50,906 bases of DNA from an uncultured Clostridia bacterium (GTDB lineage Bacteria; Bacillota; Clostridia; TANB77; CAG-465), in contig CANQUF010000006.1 in NCBI GenBank assembly GCA_947626975.1, forward strand, positions 1-50,906, read 5' to 3'. Below, piece after piece: positions 11,779-22,113 of the stretch. Numbering within the stretch: the first letter of the stretch is position 1; every line of letters begins with the position of its first letter. The notes under the pieces are model-generated. The model made no database searches. It worked only from the letters and a program-made list of their open reading frames with translations, and was not told the DNA's origin. The translations under genes and the position numbers were made by a program.

Positions 11779-11853
11779 ACTACTTGATTAAAAGTGGGTA
11801 TGTTTTTCATACTCACTTTTATAATTATATATAGTGTTTTTAAGGAGATTGCT

Positions 11854-12213
11854 ATGAAATTTTCACTAACAATAAAGAGTAATGTACAATTTAGATATAT
11901 TCTTAAAAATGGAGAATTTGAAAAAGGTAAATGCTTAGTAGTACACATTATGAAAAGTTCACATAATAAAAATAATAACTTTTTTGGAGTATGTGTATCT
12001 AAAAAGAATGGTAATAGTGTTATGCGTAATAAAATGAAAAGGTGGGCAAGGGAAATTTATAAAGATGAAGAAATATTTCTAAAAAAAGGATATCAAATAA
12101 TTATAATATATAAAAAATCTACTTTATTTAAATATTTAACTTATAAAAAAGTTAGAGCAGATATTATTGAATGTTTTAAGAAATTGGATATTTATGAGAA
12201 AAATAATACTTAG
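11854..12213 (+). CDS. rnpA: Ribonuclease P protein component
   Basis: MKFSLTIKSNVQFRYILKNG...SVMRNKMKRWAREIY; RBS AAGGAG upstream of 11854. Confidence 0.92.
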   Translation: MKFSLTIKSNVQFRYILKNGEFEKGKCLVVHIMKSSHNKNNNFFGVCVSKKNGNSVMRNKMKRWAREIYKDEEIFLKKGYQIIIIYKKSTLFKYLTYKKVRADIIECFKKLDIYEKNNT

Positions 12214-12436
12214 AATATCACTTTTTTTAAGAAAAAAGGAAATATTTTTAATATCTTTATATCAAAAATATATTTCTACTAAACTTGGAAATCATTGTAG
12301 ATTTTATCCTAGTTGCTCAGAATATACGAAAAAAGCAGTTGACAAATATGGTATAATCAAAGGGAATATATTAGGTATATATAGAATACTTAGATGTAAT
12401 CCGTTTTCACAAGGTGGAATTGATGATTTAAAATGA
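12194..12436 (+). CDS. yidD: Membrane protein insertion efficiency factor YidD
   Basis: LYQKYISTKLGNHCRFYPSCSEYTKKAVDKYG...RCNPFSQGGIDDL. Confidence 0.95.
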   Translation: MRKIILRISLFLRKKEIFLISLYQKYISTKLGNHCRFYPSCSEYTKKAVDKYGIIKGNILGIYRILRCNPFSQGGIDDLK

Positions 12437-12456
12437 AATGGAGGAATTTATAATTT

Positions 12457-13290
12457 ATGATCGCTACTATAGCTAATATTTTTGGGTGGATAATTAGATT
12501 AATATATGGATTAGTAAATAATAATTATTTTCTTTCAATAATTATTTTTACTATACTAACTAAATTAATTTTGTTTCCACTTACTTATATACAGTTAAAA
12601 TCTATGGAAAAAATGAATAGAATTGGACCTAAAGATAAAGCAATAAGAGAGAAATACAAAAATGATAAACAAAAACAGTCTGAAGAACTAATGAAACTCT
12701 ATCAGGAAAATAAAATAAATCCTATGGGAGGATGTCTACCTTTACTTATACAGATTCCAATAATTTTAGGTATGTTTGCTATAGTAAGACAACCTTTAAC
12801 ATATATAACTCAGACTACAAAAGAAGAAATAACTACATATGCTAAAGAAGTATTACAAAAAGAAGATGTATCTGATAGAGAAGCAAGTCAAAATGAGTTA
12901 TTGATAGCTAAAGAAAAAAACTTAATAGATATGAATGTAATAAATGGTATTAATATGGGAGAAATTCCTTCAAATTCGTTTAGTAAAGATGAATCAAAAA
13001 AAGCTAACCCAATTTCATTATCAATACCTATACTTATAGTTATATTATCAATTGTTCAGATTAAAATTTCACAAAATGCAGAATCTATGAGCGAAGAGCA
13101 AAAGGAAATGAGCAAAACAACAAACTTAATGATGCCATTGCTTTCTGGATTTATTGCATATACACAACCACTTGCATTAGGCATATATTGGTTATTTGGT
13201 AATATATTACAAATTATACAACAATTTATAATAAATAAAATAGTAAATAAAGATAAAGAAAAATTAGCCTTAGATAAAGGAGGAAATTAA
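12457..13290 (+). CDS. yidC: Membrane protein insertase YidC/Oxa1
   Basis: TKLILFPLTYIQLKSMEKM..., GGCLPLLIQIPI. Confidence 0.95.
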   Translation: MIATIANIFGWIIRLIYGLVNNNYFLSIIIFTILTKLILFPLTYIQLKSMEKMNRIGPKDKAIREKYKNDKQKQSEELMKLYQENKINPMGGCLPLLIQIPIILGMFAIVRQPLTYITQTTKEEITTYAKEVLQKEDVSDREASQNELLIAKEKNLIDMNVINGINMGEIPSNSFSKDESKKANPISLSIPILIVILSIVQIKISQNAESMSEEQKEMSKTTNLMMPLLSGFIAYTQPLALGIYWLFGNILQIIQQFIINKIVNKDKEKLALDKGGN

Positions 13291-13291
13291 T

Positions 13292-13948
13292 ATGAAAAGA
13301 ACAACTGAACAAATTGGAAAAACTACAGAAGAAGCAATTAGAAAAGGTCTTGAAGAATTAAAAATATCTAGAGATGATGTTAAAATTGAAGTTTTAGAAG
13401 AACCATCTTCTGGTGGAATTTTAGGAATTCTATCAGCTAAAATGGCAAAAGTAAGACTTACGGTAGATAAGAAGATAAGTGAAGAAAATTTACAAAAAAC
13501 TAAATTAAAGTTAGAAGAAATATTAAAAGAGTTTTTCAATATAACTAATGAAAATAATGTTAAATATGATATAGAAATTGGAAGAAATCAAATTAATTTA
13601 AATATTACTGGTGATAAAGTTTCTCATCTTATTGGATATAAGGGAAAAACTATTGAATCTTTTCAATCTATATTAAATTCAATGTTACAAAGAGAAGATG
13701 AAGAATATGCTAAAGTTTTTGTAGAAGTGAATGGATATAAGAAACAAAAAGAAGAAAAATTAAAAAGACTTGCTAATAAAATGGCTGATAATGTAATTAA
13801 ATTTAGAAAACCAATTAAATTAGAGCCAATGTCTGCTTATGAAAGATTAATAATTCATACAGAACTTGCAAATAGAAGTAATATTGAAACTATATCTCAA
13901 GGTGAAGAACCAAGAAGAAGAGTAATAATTAGAAAAAAATACAATTAA
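13292..13948 (+). CDS. jag: Jag/KhpB RNA-binding protein (KH-R3H)
   Basis: Jag_N-like start, LIGYKGKTIESFQSILN KH motif, R3H-like C-terminus. Confidence 0.92.
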   Translation: MKRTTEQIGKTTEEAIRKGLEELKISRDDVKIEVLEEPSSGGILGILSAKMAKVRLTVDKKISEENLQKTKLKLEEILKEFFNITNENNVKYDIEIGRNQINLNITGDKVSHLIGYKGKTIESFQSILNSMLQREDEEYAKVFVEVNGYKKQKEEKLKRLANKMADNVIKFRKPIKLEPMSAYERLIIHTELANRSNIETISQGEEPRRRVIIRKKYN

Positions 13949-14090
13949 ATTGATAATTATGTAACAAGAGCTTTTATTAAATATATTTAAAAATAAAAGT
14001 TATTGATAATAAAAGAATTAAATAATAAAAAAATTAAGATACTAGAAAGTATGCTTAATATGAAACTATTAATAAAGAAAATAATTAATT

Positions 14091-14120
14091 AAAAGTCAGC
14101 TATAAGCTGACTTTTAAAAA
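14091..14120 (+). terminator. Hairpin upstream of mnmE
   Basis: AAAAGTCAGC-TATAA-GCTGACTTTT. Confidence 0.6.
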
Positions 14121-14137
14121 AGAAAGGAAATAAGTTT

Positions 14138-15514
14138 ATGTCAACAAGTACTATTGCTGCCATTGGTACAGCATTATCTAATAGTGGTATAAGTATTATT
14201 AGAATTAGTGGTGATGAAAGTTTAAATATTATTAATAAAATATTTAGAACAAATAAAGATATAAAGCCTAATAATATCGTATTTGGTAAAATTGTAAATA
14301 ATGATAAAGTATTAGATAATGTTTTAGTATCATATTTTAAAAATCCAAGTTCATATACAGGAGAAGATGTTTGCGAAATAAATTGTCATGGTGGAGTAGA
14401 AATAACAAAACAAATATTAGAATTAGTTTTAGAAAATGGTGCTAGAATTGCAGAACCTGGAGAATTTTCTAAAAGAGCTTTTTTAAACGGAAAAATGGAT
14501 TTAGTGCAAGCAGAATCTGTTATAGATTTAATTAATTCAAAAACTAGAACAGAGTCTAGAATAGCTATAAATAATTTGGAAGGAAATTTATCTAAGAAAA
14601 TATCTATTTTAAGGGAAGAATTAATTGAATTATTAGCACATATTGAAGTAAGTATTGATTATCCTGAATATGACTATGAAGAAGTAGAAAATGATAATGT
14701 TATAAAAATCTTAAATGAAAAGATTGAACAATTAAATAAAATAATTAATACATATGAACAAGGAAGAATTATTCAAAATGGAATAAATGTAGTTATACTT
14801 GGTAAACCAAATGTTGGAAAATCTTCATTACTTAATAAACTTGCTGATTATGAAAAAGCTATTGTTACAGATATTCCGGGAACTACACGTGATGTTATTG
14901 AAGAAAAAATTAATATTGGAAATGTTGTTTTAAATATATCAGATACTGCAGGAATTAGAAATACTGAAGATGTTGTGGAAAAAATAGGTGTACAGAGAAG
15001 TATAAAAAAAATTGATGAGGCAGATTTGATTATATATATTTTAAGTGCAACTGAAAATATAACAGATGAAGATTTAAAAATTCTCTCTAAAATTAAAAAT
15101 AAGAAAATAAAATTAATTACTTTGATAAATAAGATGGATAAGAAAGAAAAATTGATTTTTGATACAATTATGGATAAATTAAAGGAAATTAATATAGAAA
15201 ATGTTTTAGAGGTGTCAGTTGAAAATAATTTCGGTATTGAAAATTTAAAATTAAAGATTGAAGAAATTTTTAATACTAGTGATTTAGATTTTGAACATCA
15301 ATTTATAATAACTAATTCTAGACATAAAGATTTATTAAAAAAAGCTGTTGTATTATTGGATGAGGCAAAAAAACAAATATATAATGGTCAACCCATTGAT
15401 ATAGTATATATACAAATAAAAGATGCAAGTGATAATCTTGGTAAGATAATAGGTAAAAATATTTCAAGTGACATAATTAATAAAATTTTTGAAAAGTTTT
15501 GTTTAGGAAAATAG
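14138..15514 (+). CDS. mnmE: tRNA modification GTPase MnmE
   Basis: [31 protein letters not shown]-terminal CLGK. Confidence 0.97.
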   Translation: MSTSTIAAIGTALSNSGISIIRISGDESLNIINKIFRTNKDIKPNNIVFGKIVNNDKVLDNVLVSYFKNPSSYTGEDVCEINCHGGVEITKQILELVLENGARIAEPGEFSKRAFLNGKMDLVQAESVIDLINSKTRTESRIAINNLEGNLSKKISILREELIELLAHIEVSIDYPEYDYEEVENDNVIKILNEKIEQLNKIINTYEQGRIIQNGINVVILGKPNVGKSSLLNKLADYEKAIVTDIPGTTRDVIEEKINIGNVVLNISDTAGIRNTEDVVEKIGVQRSIKKIDEADLIIYILSATENITDEDLKILSKIKNKKIKLITLINKMDKKEKLIFDTIMDKLKEINIENVLEVSVENNFGIENLKLKIEEIFNTSDLDFEHQFIITNSRHKDLLKKAVVLLDEAKKQIYNGQPIDIVYIQIKDASDNLGKIIGKNISSDIINKIFEKFCLGK

Positions 15515-15525
15515 GAAGTGATAAA

Positions 15526-17415
15526 ATGAGTTATACATTAGGAGAATATGATGTTATTGTAATAGGTGCAGGGCATGCGGGTTGTGAGGCTGCACTTGCT
15601 AGCGCAAGGCTTGGCAAAAAAACTGCAATTTTTGTTATTAATATGGAAACTGTTGCTAATATGCCATGTAATCCTAGTATAGGAGGAACTTCTAAAGGTC
15701 ATTTAGTAAGAGAAATTGATGCTTTAGGTGGTGAAATGGCTAAAAATGCAGATAAAACATTTATCCAATCAAAAATGCTTAATTTGTCTAAAGGTCCAGC
15801 TGTTCATTCATTAAGAGTACAATCTGATAGAAAAATGTATCATATTGAAATGAAAAAAACATTAGAAAATCAGAAAAATTTGGATTTATATCAAGCTGAA
15901 GTTGTTGAAATTTTATTAAATGACCAAAAGAATAAGGTTATAGGTGTAAAGACAAAAATAGGTGCTTTAGTTACTGCTAAGTCAATTATTGTTGCAACTG
16001 GAACATATCTTAAAGGAAAAGTTATTATTGGTGAAATTTCATATGAAAGTGGACCAGATGGAGTGTTTCCAGCTAATGATTTATCACAAAGTTTATTAGA
16101 TATTGGTGTAGAACTTAGAAGATTTAAAACAGGTACACCTGCAAGGATAAATGCTAATATAATGGACTTTAGTAAAATGGAAGTGCAGTATGGTGATAAG
16201 AACATTGTACCTTTTTCTTTTGAAAATGAAGAAAATGAAGAAATTTTAAATAAAAAGCAAGTAAATTGCTATCTTACATATACTAATGAGAAGACTCATG
16301 AAATTATACTTAATAATTTAGATAGATCTCCAATTTATAGTGGAAAAATTCATGGTATTGGACCAAGATATTGCCCTTCTATAGAAGATAAGGTCGTTAG
16401 ATTTAGAGATAAAGAAAGACACCAGTTATTTATAGAGCCACTTGGGGAAAAAACTTCTGAAATGTATATACAAGGTATGTCGTCTTCACTTCCAGAAGAA
16501 GTACAAATACAAATGTACAGGACTGTTCCGGGACTTGAAAATGCAAAGTTAATGAGACCTGCATATGCAATTGAATATGATTGTATAGATTCTACTAATT
16601 TAAATTTAAGTTTAGAATATAAAGGAATATCTGGATTATTTTTTGCAGGTCAAGTTAATGGTAGTTCTGGTTATGAAGAGGCAGCAGCTCAAGGTTTAAT
16701 TGCGGGTATTAATGCTTCAAGAAAAATTGATAATCTTGAACCAATTATCTTAGATAGATCACAAGCATATATAGGTGTTTTAATTGATGATTTGGTAACT
16801 AAAGGTACTAATGAACCATATAGAATGATGACGTCACGTTCTGAATATAGGCTTATGCTAAGGCAGGATAATGCTGATTTGAGACTTACACCTATAGGAT
16901 ATGATATTGGACTTATATCTAGTGAAAGATATAGTAAGTTTTTAGATAAAAAAAATAAAATTGATTTAGAAATTGAAAGAATAAAAAATACTTCTATTAA
17001 ACCATCTATAGAAGTTAATAGTTTGCTAAAAAAATTAAATAGTTCTGAATTAAATACTGGAGTAAAGTTAAGTGATTTATTAAAAAGGAGTGAATTAAAT
17101 TATAATAATTTGGAAGGTATAGATATTGATAGAAAAAAATTGCCTAGATCAGTTGTTGAAGAAGTAGAAATTGAAATTAAATATGAAGGATATATAAAAT
17201 TACAATTAGAACAGATAAATGAATTTAAAAAGATGGAAAATAAAAAATTATCTTCTGATATAGATTATGAGACTATTAAAGGATTGTCTTTAGAAGCAAG
17301 GCAAAAATTGAATAAATATAAGCCTTTGTCTGTAGGACAAGCTTCTAGAATTTCAGGAGTTTCTCCAGCTGATATTTCTGTATTACTAATCTATTTATCT
17401 CAGAATAAAAAATAA
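15526..17415 (+). CDS. mnmG: tRNA uridine-5-carboxymethylaminomethyl modification enzyme MnmG
   Basis: [23 protein letters not shown]...; RBS before the ATG at 15526. Confidence 0.97.
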   Translation: MSYTLGEYDVIVIGAGHAGCEAALASARLGKKTAIFVINMETVANMPCNPSIGGTSKGHLVREIDALGGEMAKNADKTFIQSKMLNLSKGPAVHSLRVQSDRKMYHIEMKKTLENQKNLDLYQAEVVEILLNDQKNKVIGVKTKIGALVTAKSIIVATGTYLKGKVIIGEISYESGPDGVFPANDLSQSLLDIGVELRRFKTGTPARINANIMDFSKMEVQYGDKNIVPFSFENEENEEILNKKQVNCYLTYTNEKTHEIILNNLDRSPIYSGKIHGIGPRYCPSIEDKVVRFRDKERHQLFIEPLGEKTSEMYIQGMSSSLPEEVQIQMYRTVPGLENAKLMRPAYAIEYDCIDSTNLNLSLEYKGISGLFFAGQVNGSSGYEEAAAQGLIAGINASRKIDNLEPIILDRSQAYIGVLIDDLVTKGTNEPYRMMTSRSEYRLMLRQDNADLRLTPIGYDIGLISSERYSKFLDKKNKIDLEIERIKNTSIKPSIEVNSLLKKLNSSELNTGVKLSDLLKRSELNYNNLEGIDIDRKKLPRSVVEEVEIEIKYEGYIKLQLEQINEFKKMENKKLSSDIDYETIKGLSLEARQKLNKYKPLSVGQASRISGVSPADISVLLIYLSQNKK

Positions 17416-17432
17416 TATTTCATGTGAAATAT
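17415..17432. promoter_or_regulatory. Candidate parS-like site
   Basis: ATATTTCATGTGAAATAT; the core 16-mer is 13/16 identical to TGTTTCACGTGAAACA; about 0.9 kb from parA. Confidence 0.35.
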
Positions 17433-17445
17433 TTTTCAAGGAGGA

Positions 17446-18177
17446 TTGAGTATTTTGAATAAATCATTTAAAGAAACACTTTTTTTAGAAGCTAAAAATC
17501 AAAAAATATTATTAGATGATGATATGTTAGATAAATTTGAAAAATATAAAGATTTATTAATAGAATGGAATAATAAAATTAATTTAACTGCAATAACAGA
17601 TGAATATGAAATAATAATGAAGCATTTTATTGATTGTCTTGAAATTGTAAAATATATATCAGAAGGTGAGAGTTTAGTAGATGTTGGAACTGGTGCTGGA
17701 TTTCCTGGAATAGTAATTGCTATATATTTCAAAAATAATGTAAAAATTACTTTGATTGATTCAATAAATAAAAGAATAGAATTTCTAAATGACGTTATAG
17801 AAAACTTAAAACTTAATAATGTAGTAGTAATTAATGGAAGGGCAGAAGAATTATCTAAAAAAATAGATTTTAGAGAAAAATTTGATATTTGCACTTCAAG
17901 AGCAGTAGCACCATTAAATATTTTGTTAGAATTCGATGTTCCATATATAAAAGTAGGAGGAAAATGCTTATTACTTAAAAGTAATAATATAGATGAAATA
18001 AAAAATGCTGATTTAGCAATAAAAAAATTAAATTGTAAACTTAAAGATATATATAGTTATAAATATGAAATTAAAGGAGAAGTATATAATAGATATATAG
18101 TAAATATACAAAAGTGTAAAAATATTGATATAAAATACCCAAGAATTTATAGTAAAATTAAAAAAAATCCTTTATAA
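17446..18177 (+). CDS. rsmG: 16S rRNA (guanine527-N7)-methyltransferase RsmG (start may be TTG at 17455)
   Basis: WNNKINLTAITDEYEI..KHFIDCL...LVDVGTGAGFPGIVIAI. Confidence 0.94.
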   Translation: MSILNKSFKETLFLEAKNQKILLDDDMLDKFEKYKDLLIEWNNKINLTAITDEYEIIMKHFIDCLEIVKYISEGESLVDVGTGAGFPGIVIAIYFKNNVKITLIDSINKRIEFLNDVIENLKLNNVVVINGRAEELSKKIDFREKFDICTSRAVAPLNILLEFDVPYIKVGGKCLLLKSNNIDEIKNADLAIKKLNCKLKDIYSYKYEIKGEVYNRYIVNIQKCKNIDIKYPRIYSKIKKNPL

Positions 18178-18290
18178 ATTAAAAAATCATTTTATAATTA
18201 ATATAAAATAATATATATAAAAAAGAGAAAATTAATTTTTACTCTTTTTTTTTTGTAAAAATTATTGTATAATAAACGTGAGGTGAAATT

Positions 18291-19058
18291 ATGGCAAAAA
18301 TAATATCAATTGCAAATCAAAAAGGTGGAGTAGGAAAGACTACTACCGCAGTAAACTTAAGTGCATGCATTGCTCAAAAAGGAAAAAAAGTATTATTAAT
18401 AGATATAGATCCACAAGGTAGTGCAACTAGCGGACTTGGAATTTCAAATTCAAATTTAAAATCTATATACAATGTTTTAGTGGATGAGGAAAAAATCGAA
18501 GATATTATTTTACCTACAATGATAAAGAAATTAGATGTGTGTCCATCAAATATAAATCTTGCAGGAGCAGAAATTGAACTTGTTTCAATGGTTTCTAGAG
18601 AAACAAGACTTAAAAATTCAATTGAAGAAATTAAAGATTTATATGATTATATATTTATAGATTGTCCACCATCATTAGGACTTATAACTCTTAATGCTTT
18701 TACTGCCTCTGATAGTGTGCTTGTACCAATACAATGTGAATATTATGCTTTAGAAGGTTTAGGCCAACTTGTAAATACAATAAAATTAGTTCAAAAACAT
18801 CTTAACAAAGAACTTGTTGTAGAAGGAGTTGTTCTTACAATGTTTGATGTAAGAACAAATTTATCAACACAAGTAGCAGAAGAAGTAGAAAAATATTTTG
18901 GAAATCAAGTTTTTCAAACAGTAATACCTAGAAACATACGTTTAAGTGAAGCGCCAAGTCACGGACTTCCTATAACATTATATGATTCTAATTCAAAAGG
19001 TGCTGAAACATATAAAAATCTTGCAAAAGAATTGCTTAAATTGAATGAACAAAAATAG
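18291..19058 (+). CDS. parA: Chromosome partitioning ATPase ParA/Soj
   Basis: IISIANQKGGVGKTTTAVNLSACIA... Confidence 0.97.
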   Translation: MAKIISIANQKGGVGKTTTAVNLSACIAQKGKKVLLIDIDPQGSATSGLGISNSNLKSIYNVLVDEEKIEDIILPTMIKKLDVCPSNINLAGAEIELVSMVSRETRLKNSIEEIKDLYDYIFIDCPPSLGLITLNAFTASDSVLVPIQCEYYALEGLGQLVNTIKLVQKHLNKELVVEGVVLTMFDVRTNLSTQVAEEVEKYFGNQVFQTVIPRNIRLSEAPSHGLPITLYDSNSKGAETYKNLAKELLKLNEQK

Positions 19059-19072
19059 AAAGGAGAATATTG

Positions 19073-19957
19073 ATGTCAAAAGAAAAAAAAGGATTAGGTA
19101 AGGGATTAAATGCTTTTTTTGGTGATGATACACAATCTTTAGATAATATAATCAAATCGCCTAAAAATAAAGAACTAGACAAGGTAGTAGAGCTTAATAT
19201 AACTGAAGTTGAACCAATGTTAAATCAACCAAGAAAATTATTTGATAAAGAAAAATTAGAAGAACTTTCTAATTCTATTAAGGAAAATGGTGTATTACAA
19301 CCAATTTTAGTTGTAAAAGACTTAAATGGATATACAATCGTTGCAGGTGAGAGAAGATGGAGAGCTGCAAAACTTGCAGGACTAAAAAATATTCCGGCAA
19401 TAATAAAAGATTATACTGATACTCAAAAAAAACAAGTTGCATTAATAGAAAATATTCAAAGAGAAGATTTAAATATAGTAGAAGTTGCAAAAGCAATAAA
19501 AGAACTTATGGATATAGATGGATACTCTCAGGGCGATGTTGCGAAAATAACTGGAAAAAATGCGTCTACTATATCTAATATTATAAGATTACTAAAATTA
19601 CCTGAAAAAGTACAAGAATATTTATTGGAAGGAAAATTAGTTGAAGGACAGGCTAGAGCTTTACTTGCACTAGATAGTAAAAAAAGACAATTAGAAATTG
19701 CTCAAAAAGCTGTAGAGAAAAATTTAACTGTTCGTGATGTTGAAAAATTAGTTTATGGTGGCGAAGAATATATAAGAAAACCAGAAAAAAAAGAACCAAA
19801 AGCTGTATTTTATACAAATATTGAAAATAAATTAAAGGATTATTTTGGATATAAAGTAAAATTAGATTATACAAAATCACATCAAAAACTTATAATAGAA
19901 TACAATGATAAAGAAGGCTTAGAAGATATATTAAATAAATTTAATATTGAACTATAA
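19073..19957 (+). CDS. parB: Chromosome partitioning protein ParB/Spo0J
   Basis: GLGKGLNAFF..., QPRKLFDKEKLEELSNSIKENGVLQPI, GERRWRAAKLAG. Confidence 0.96.
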   Translation: MSKEKKGLGKGLNAFFGDDTQSLDNIIKSPKNKELDKVVELNITEVEPMLNQPRKLFDKEKLEELSNSIKENGVLQPILVVKDLNGYTIVAGERRWRAAKLAGLKNIPAIIKDYTDTQKKQVALIENIQREDLNIVEVAKAIKELMDIDGYSQGDVAKITGKNASTISNIIRLLKLPEKVQEYLLEGKLVEGQARALLALDSKKRQLEIAQKAVEKNLTVRDVEKLVYGGEEYIRKPEKKEPKAVFYTNIENKLKDYFGYKVKLDYTKSHQKLIIEYNDKEGLEDILNKFNIEL

Positions 19958-20052
19958 GAAAATAAATTAAGAACTTGACATATTTAATAAATTGATATAT
20001 TATAAATTTATAGATTAATAAATACAAATTTAATTAAAGGAGTAATGTAATT

Positions 20053-20607
20053 ATGTTGGTTTATTGTAAGAAATGTTCAAATTTGTTAGACAATGTAACA
20101 CATATGGATTTAACAAAAATAGATATATGTATTTGTGAAAAATGTGGATATCGGAATAAAATTTTAGATATATCATATAAAAATGATATATCTGCTCCAC
20201 TATCAAATTTATTTCCACATAAATTTGAAATTGATGGAATAGTATGTCAATCAATGGAAAGTTTTATACAGTCATTAAGAGTAAAAGATAAGAATATTCA
20301 ACGACAAATATGCGAGAAATATTCAGGATATATGGCGTATAAAATGAGGTTATCACTAAGTGATTGGAGAATAGATGGATTTGTATATTGGCAAGGTGAA
20401 AAAATAGATAGGAATAGTAAAAAATATACTGATTTAATTTCAAGGGCTTATGATTGTTTGTTTGAAAATGATGTTTTCAGATATTGCCTTAATAAATATA
20501 AAGATCATAAATTAATTCATAGTATTGGAAATATTTTTAAAAGCGAAAGTCTTTTAACTGAGTTTGAATATATAGAACAGCTTGAAAGATTAATAGAAAA
20601 ATTGTAA
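20053..20607 (+). CDS. N-terminal zinc-ribbon plus NADAR-like domain protein
   Basis: CKKC...CEKC motif; SNLFPHKFEIDGIVCQSMESFIQSLR resembles the NADAR (DUF1768/YbiA) core. Confidence 0.5.
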   Translation: MLVYCKKCSNLLDNVTHMDLTKIDICICEKCGYRNKILDISYKNDISAPLSNLFPHKFEIDGIVCQSMESFIQSLRVKDKNIQRQICEKYSGYMAYKMRLSLSDWRIDGFVYWQGEKIDRNSKKYTDLISRAYDCLFENDVFRYCLNKYKDHKLIHSIGNIFKSESLLTEFEYIEQLERLIEKL

Positions 20608-20710
20608 CTATTAAGTGGAAATTAAAAATTAATTTCCACTTTTTATATTAAAAATTCAAAAATCTATTGACAAATAATAAAAAACTGATATAATTATTAA
20701 TGTAGCAATT

Positions 20711-20799
20711 GGAAGAGTGTCCGAGTGGTTTAAGGAGCCAGTCTTGAAAACTGGTGATGTCGAAAGGCACCGTGGGTTCGAATCCTACCTCTTCCGCCA
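20711..20799 (+). tRNA. tRNA-Ser(TGA), CCA encoded
   Basis: GGAAGAG...CTCTTCCGCCA, anticodon loop CTTGAAA, long variable arm. Confidence 0.95.
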
Positions 20800-20874
20800 T
20801 ATTTATTTATAAAGAATTATGAAACTTATATTTAAAGTATTATAATTCTATTTTTAAATATATAAAATGTTTTT

Positions 20875-20964
20875 GGAGACGTACCCAAGTGGTGAAGGGG
20901 GCAGTTTGCTAAACTGCTAGAGTCCGTAAGGGCTGCGGAGGTTCGAACCCTCTCGTCTCCGCCA
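20875..20964 (+). tRNA. tRNA-Ser(GCT), CCA encoded
   Basis: GGAGACG...CGTCTCCGCCA, anticodon loop TTGCTAA, long variable arm. Confidence 0.95.
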
Positions 20965-20979
20965 AAAAAGGAGCAAAAA

Positions 20980-21264
20980 ATGAATTTGTTTAATAAATTT
21001 CCGTTTAAGGATAAACCAAATACAGCAGCTTTTACATGTACTCATATAATTAATAAAGAGAAACCTATTCTTTTTGTTAGTCATGATGATGATGATGGAT
21101 CTTGGCAATTTTTATGTGGTAATGATCATACTAATGAAGAAATAAGAATAGTTTCATTAGGTACAATATATGAGATAGATAAATCAGTAAAAAAGATTGC
21201 AAATTTAGACTATGGTAAAACTGCTTATAGAAATGATGAAAATAGTAAATGGATTATAGAGTAA
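20980..21264 (+). CDS. Hypothetical protein, DUF2185-like
   Basis: PILFVSHDDDDGSWQFLCGNDHTNEEIRIVSLGTIYEIDKSV...; RBS right after the tRNA. Confidence 0.6.
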   Translation: MNLFNKFPFKDKPNTAAFTCTHIINKEKPILFVSHDDDDGSWQFLCGNDHTNEEIRIVSLGTIYEIDKSVKKIANLDYGKTAYRNDENSKWIIE

Positions 21265-21350
21265 TTTGTCATCATTAGTAATTGTAAATATTTTAAAATT
21301 AATGAGCTTTGTATTGAAGAATCAAAAGTATTTTTTTTATGAAACATAAA

Positions 21351-21384
21351 GATAGAGTTTGAGTAATTTTACTCAGACTCTATC
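21351..21384 (+). terminator. Rho-independent terminator
   Basis: GATAGAGTTTGAGTAATTTTACTCAGACTCTATC then TGTTTTT. Confidence 0.8.
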
Positions 21385-21749
21385 TGTTTTTAAATTTATT
21401 TTGCAATTTTATATTTTTTTAATATATATTAATATCTATATAAAATATTTTTAAAAATCAAAATAAATTTTTCATATTATATGTAAGGTGACATATAAAA
21501 AAAAATCACATACTATATAATAGTGAAATAATTTTTAATATCAGGATATATGATGTAAAGTATAAAGGAAATTTTAACTAAATTTATAGCAACTTTTATA
21601 CTTACTATCACACCTATAATAAAACTAAACACTAAAATAATTAAACGTTAAAACTAATAGTGAGTATAGAAATGTAGTAGAAATTAAACATGTGATTTAA
21701 AGATTATAATAAAAAATAAAAATTGTTAAATTAAAGGAGAAAAAATAAT

Positions 21750-21944
21750 ATGTTAGAAAAAATAAAAAAATTAATAGATGTAAAATCTATTATTACCTTA
21801 TCATTGACCCTTGTTTATTGTGTGATGACATTAAAAGGTCAAATGCAAAATGAATTTTTAACAATATATACTACAATAATTGCATTCTATTTTGGCACAC
21901 AATATCAAAAAAATACAAATATGGAGTATAAAAAATCAGAATAA
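21750..21944 (+). CDS. Small membrane protein, phage holin-like
   Basis: Two hydrophobic segments; IITLSLTLVYCVMTLKGQ...FLTIYTTIIAFYFGTQ resembles phage-associated small proteins; AAGGAG RBS. Confidence 0.5.
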   Translation: MLEKIKKLIDVKSIITLSLTLVYCVMTLKGQMQNEFLTIYTTIIAFYFGTQYQKNTNMEYKKSE

Positions 21945-22113
21945 AAAAAGATATAAAGGCATTTTAGAATAATCAAAAATGCCTTTATAAAAAATTTAAA
22001 TTTTTATTTTCTAAATGGTTTATTACTTCATTAAATTTAGTTTTAACTTCATTTGAATCTATTACATTTTTTATATATTTAGTAATATTTCATTTTCTAC
22101 ATTTATTTTTATA

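Noticed and set aside
11679-11948. ORF 11679-11948 minus
   Set aside because: Antisense to rpmH and rnpA
14886-14901. CACGTG-centred sequence in mnmE (and one near 8613 in dnaN) as parS
   Set aside because: Arms do not match the parS consensus beyond the central hexamer
18940-18955. AAACATACGTTT in parA as another LexA-like operator
   Set aside because: Inside coding sequence with no promoter around it; best seen as a chance match and a caution on the palindrome
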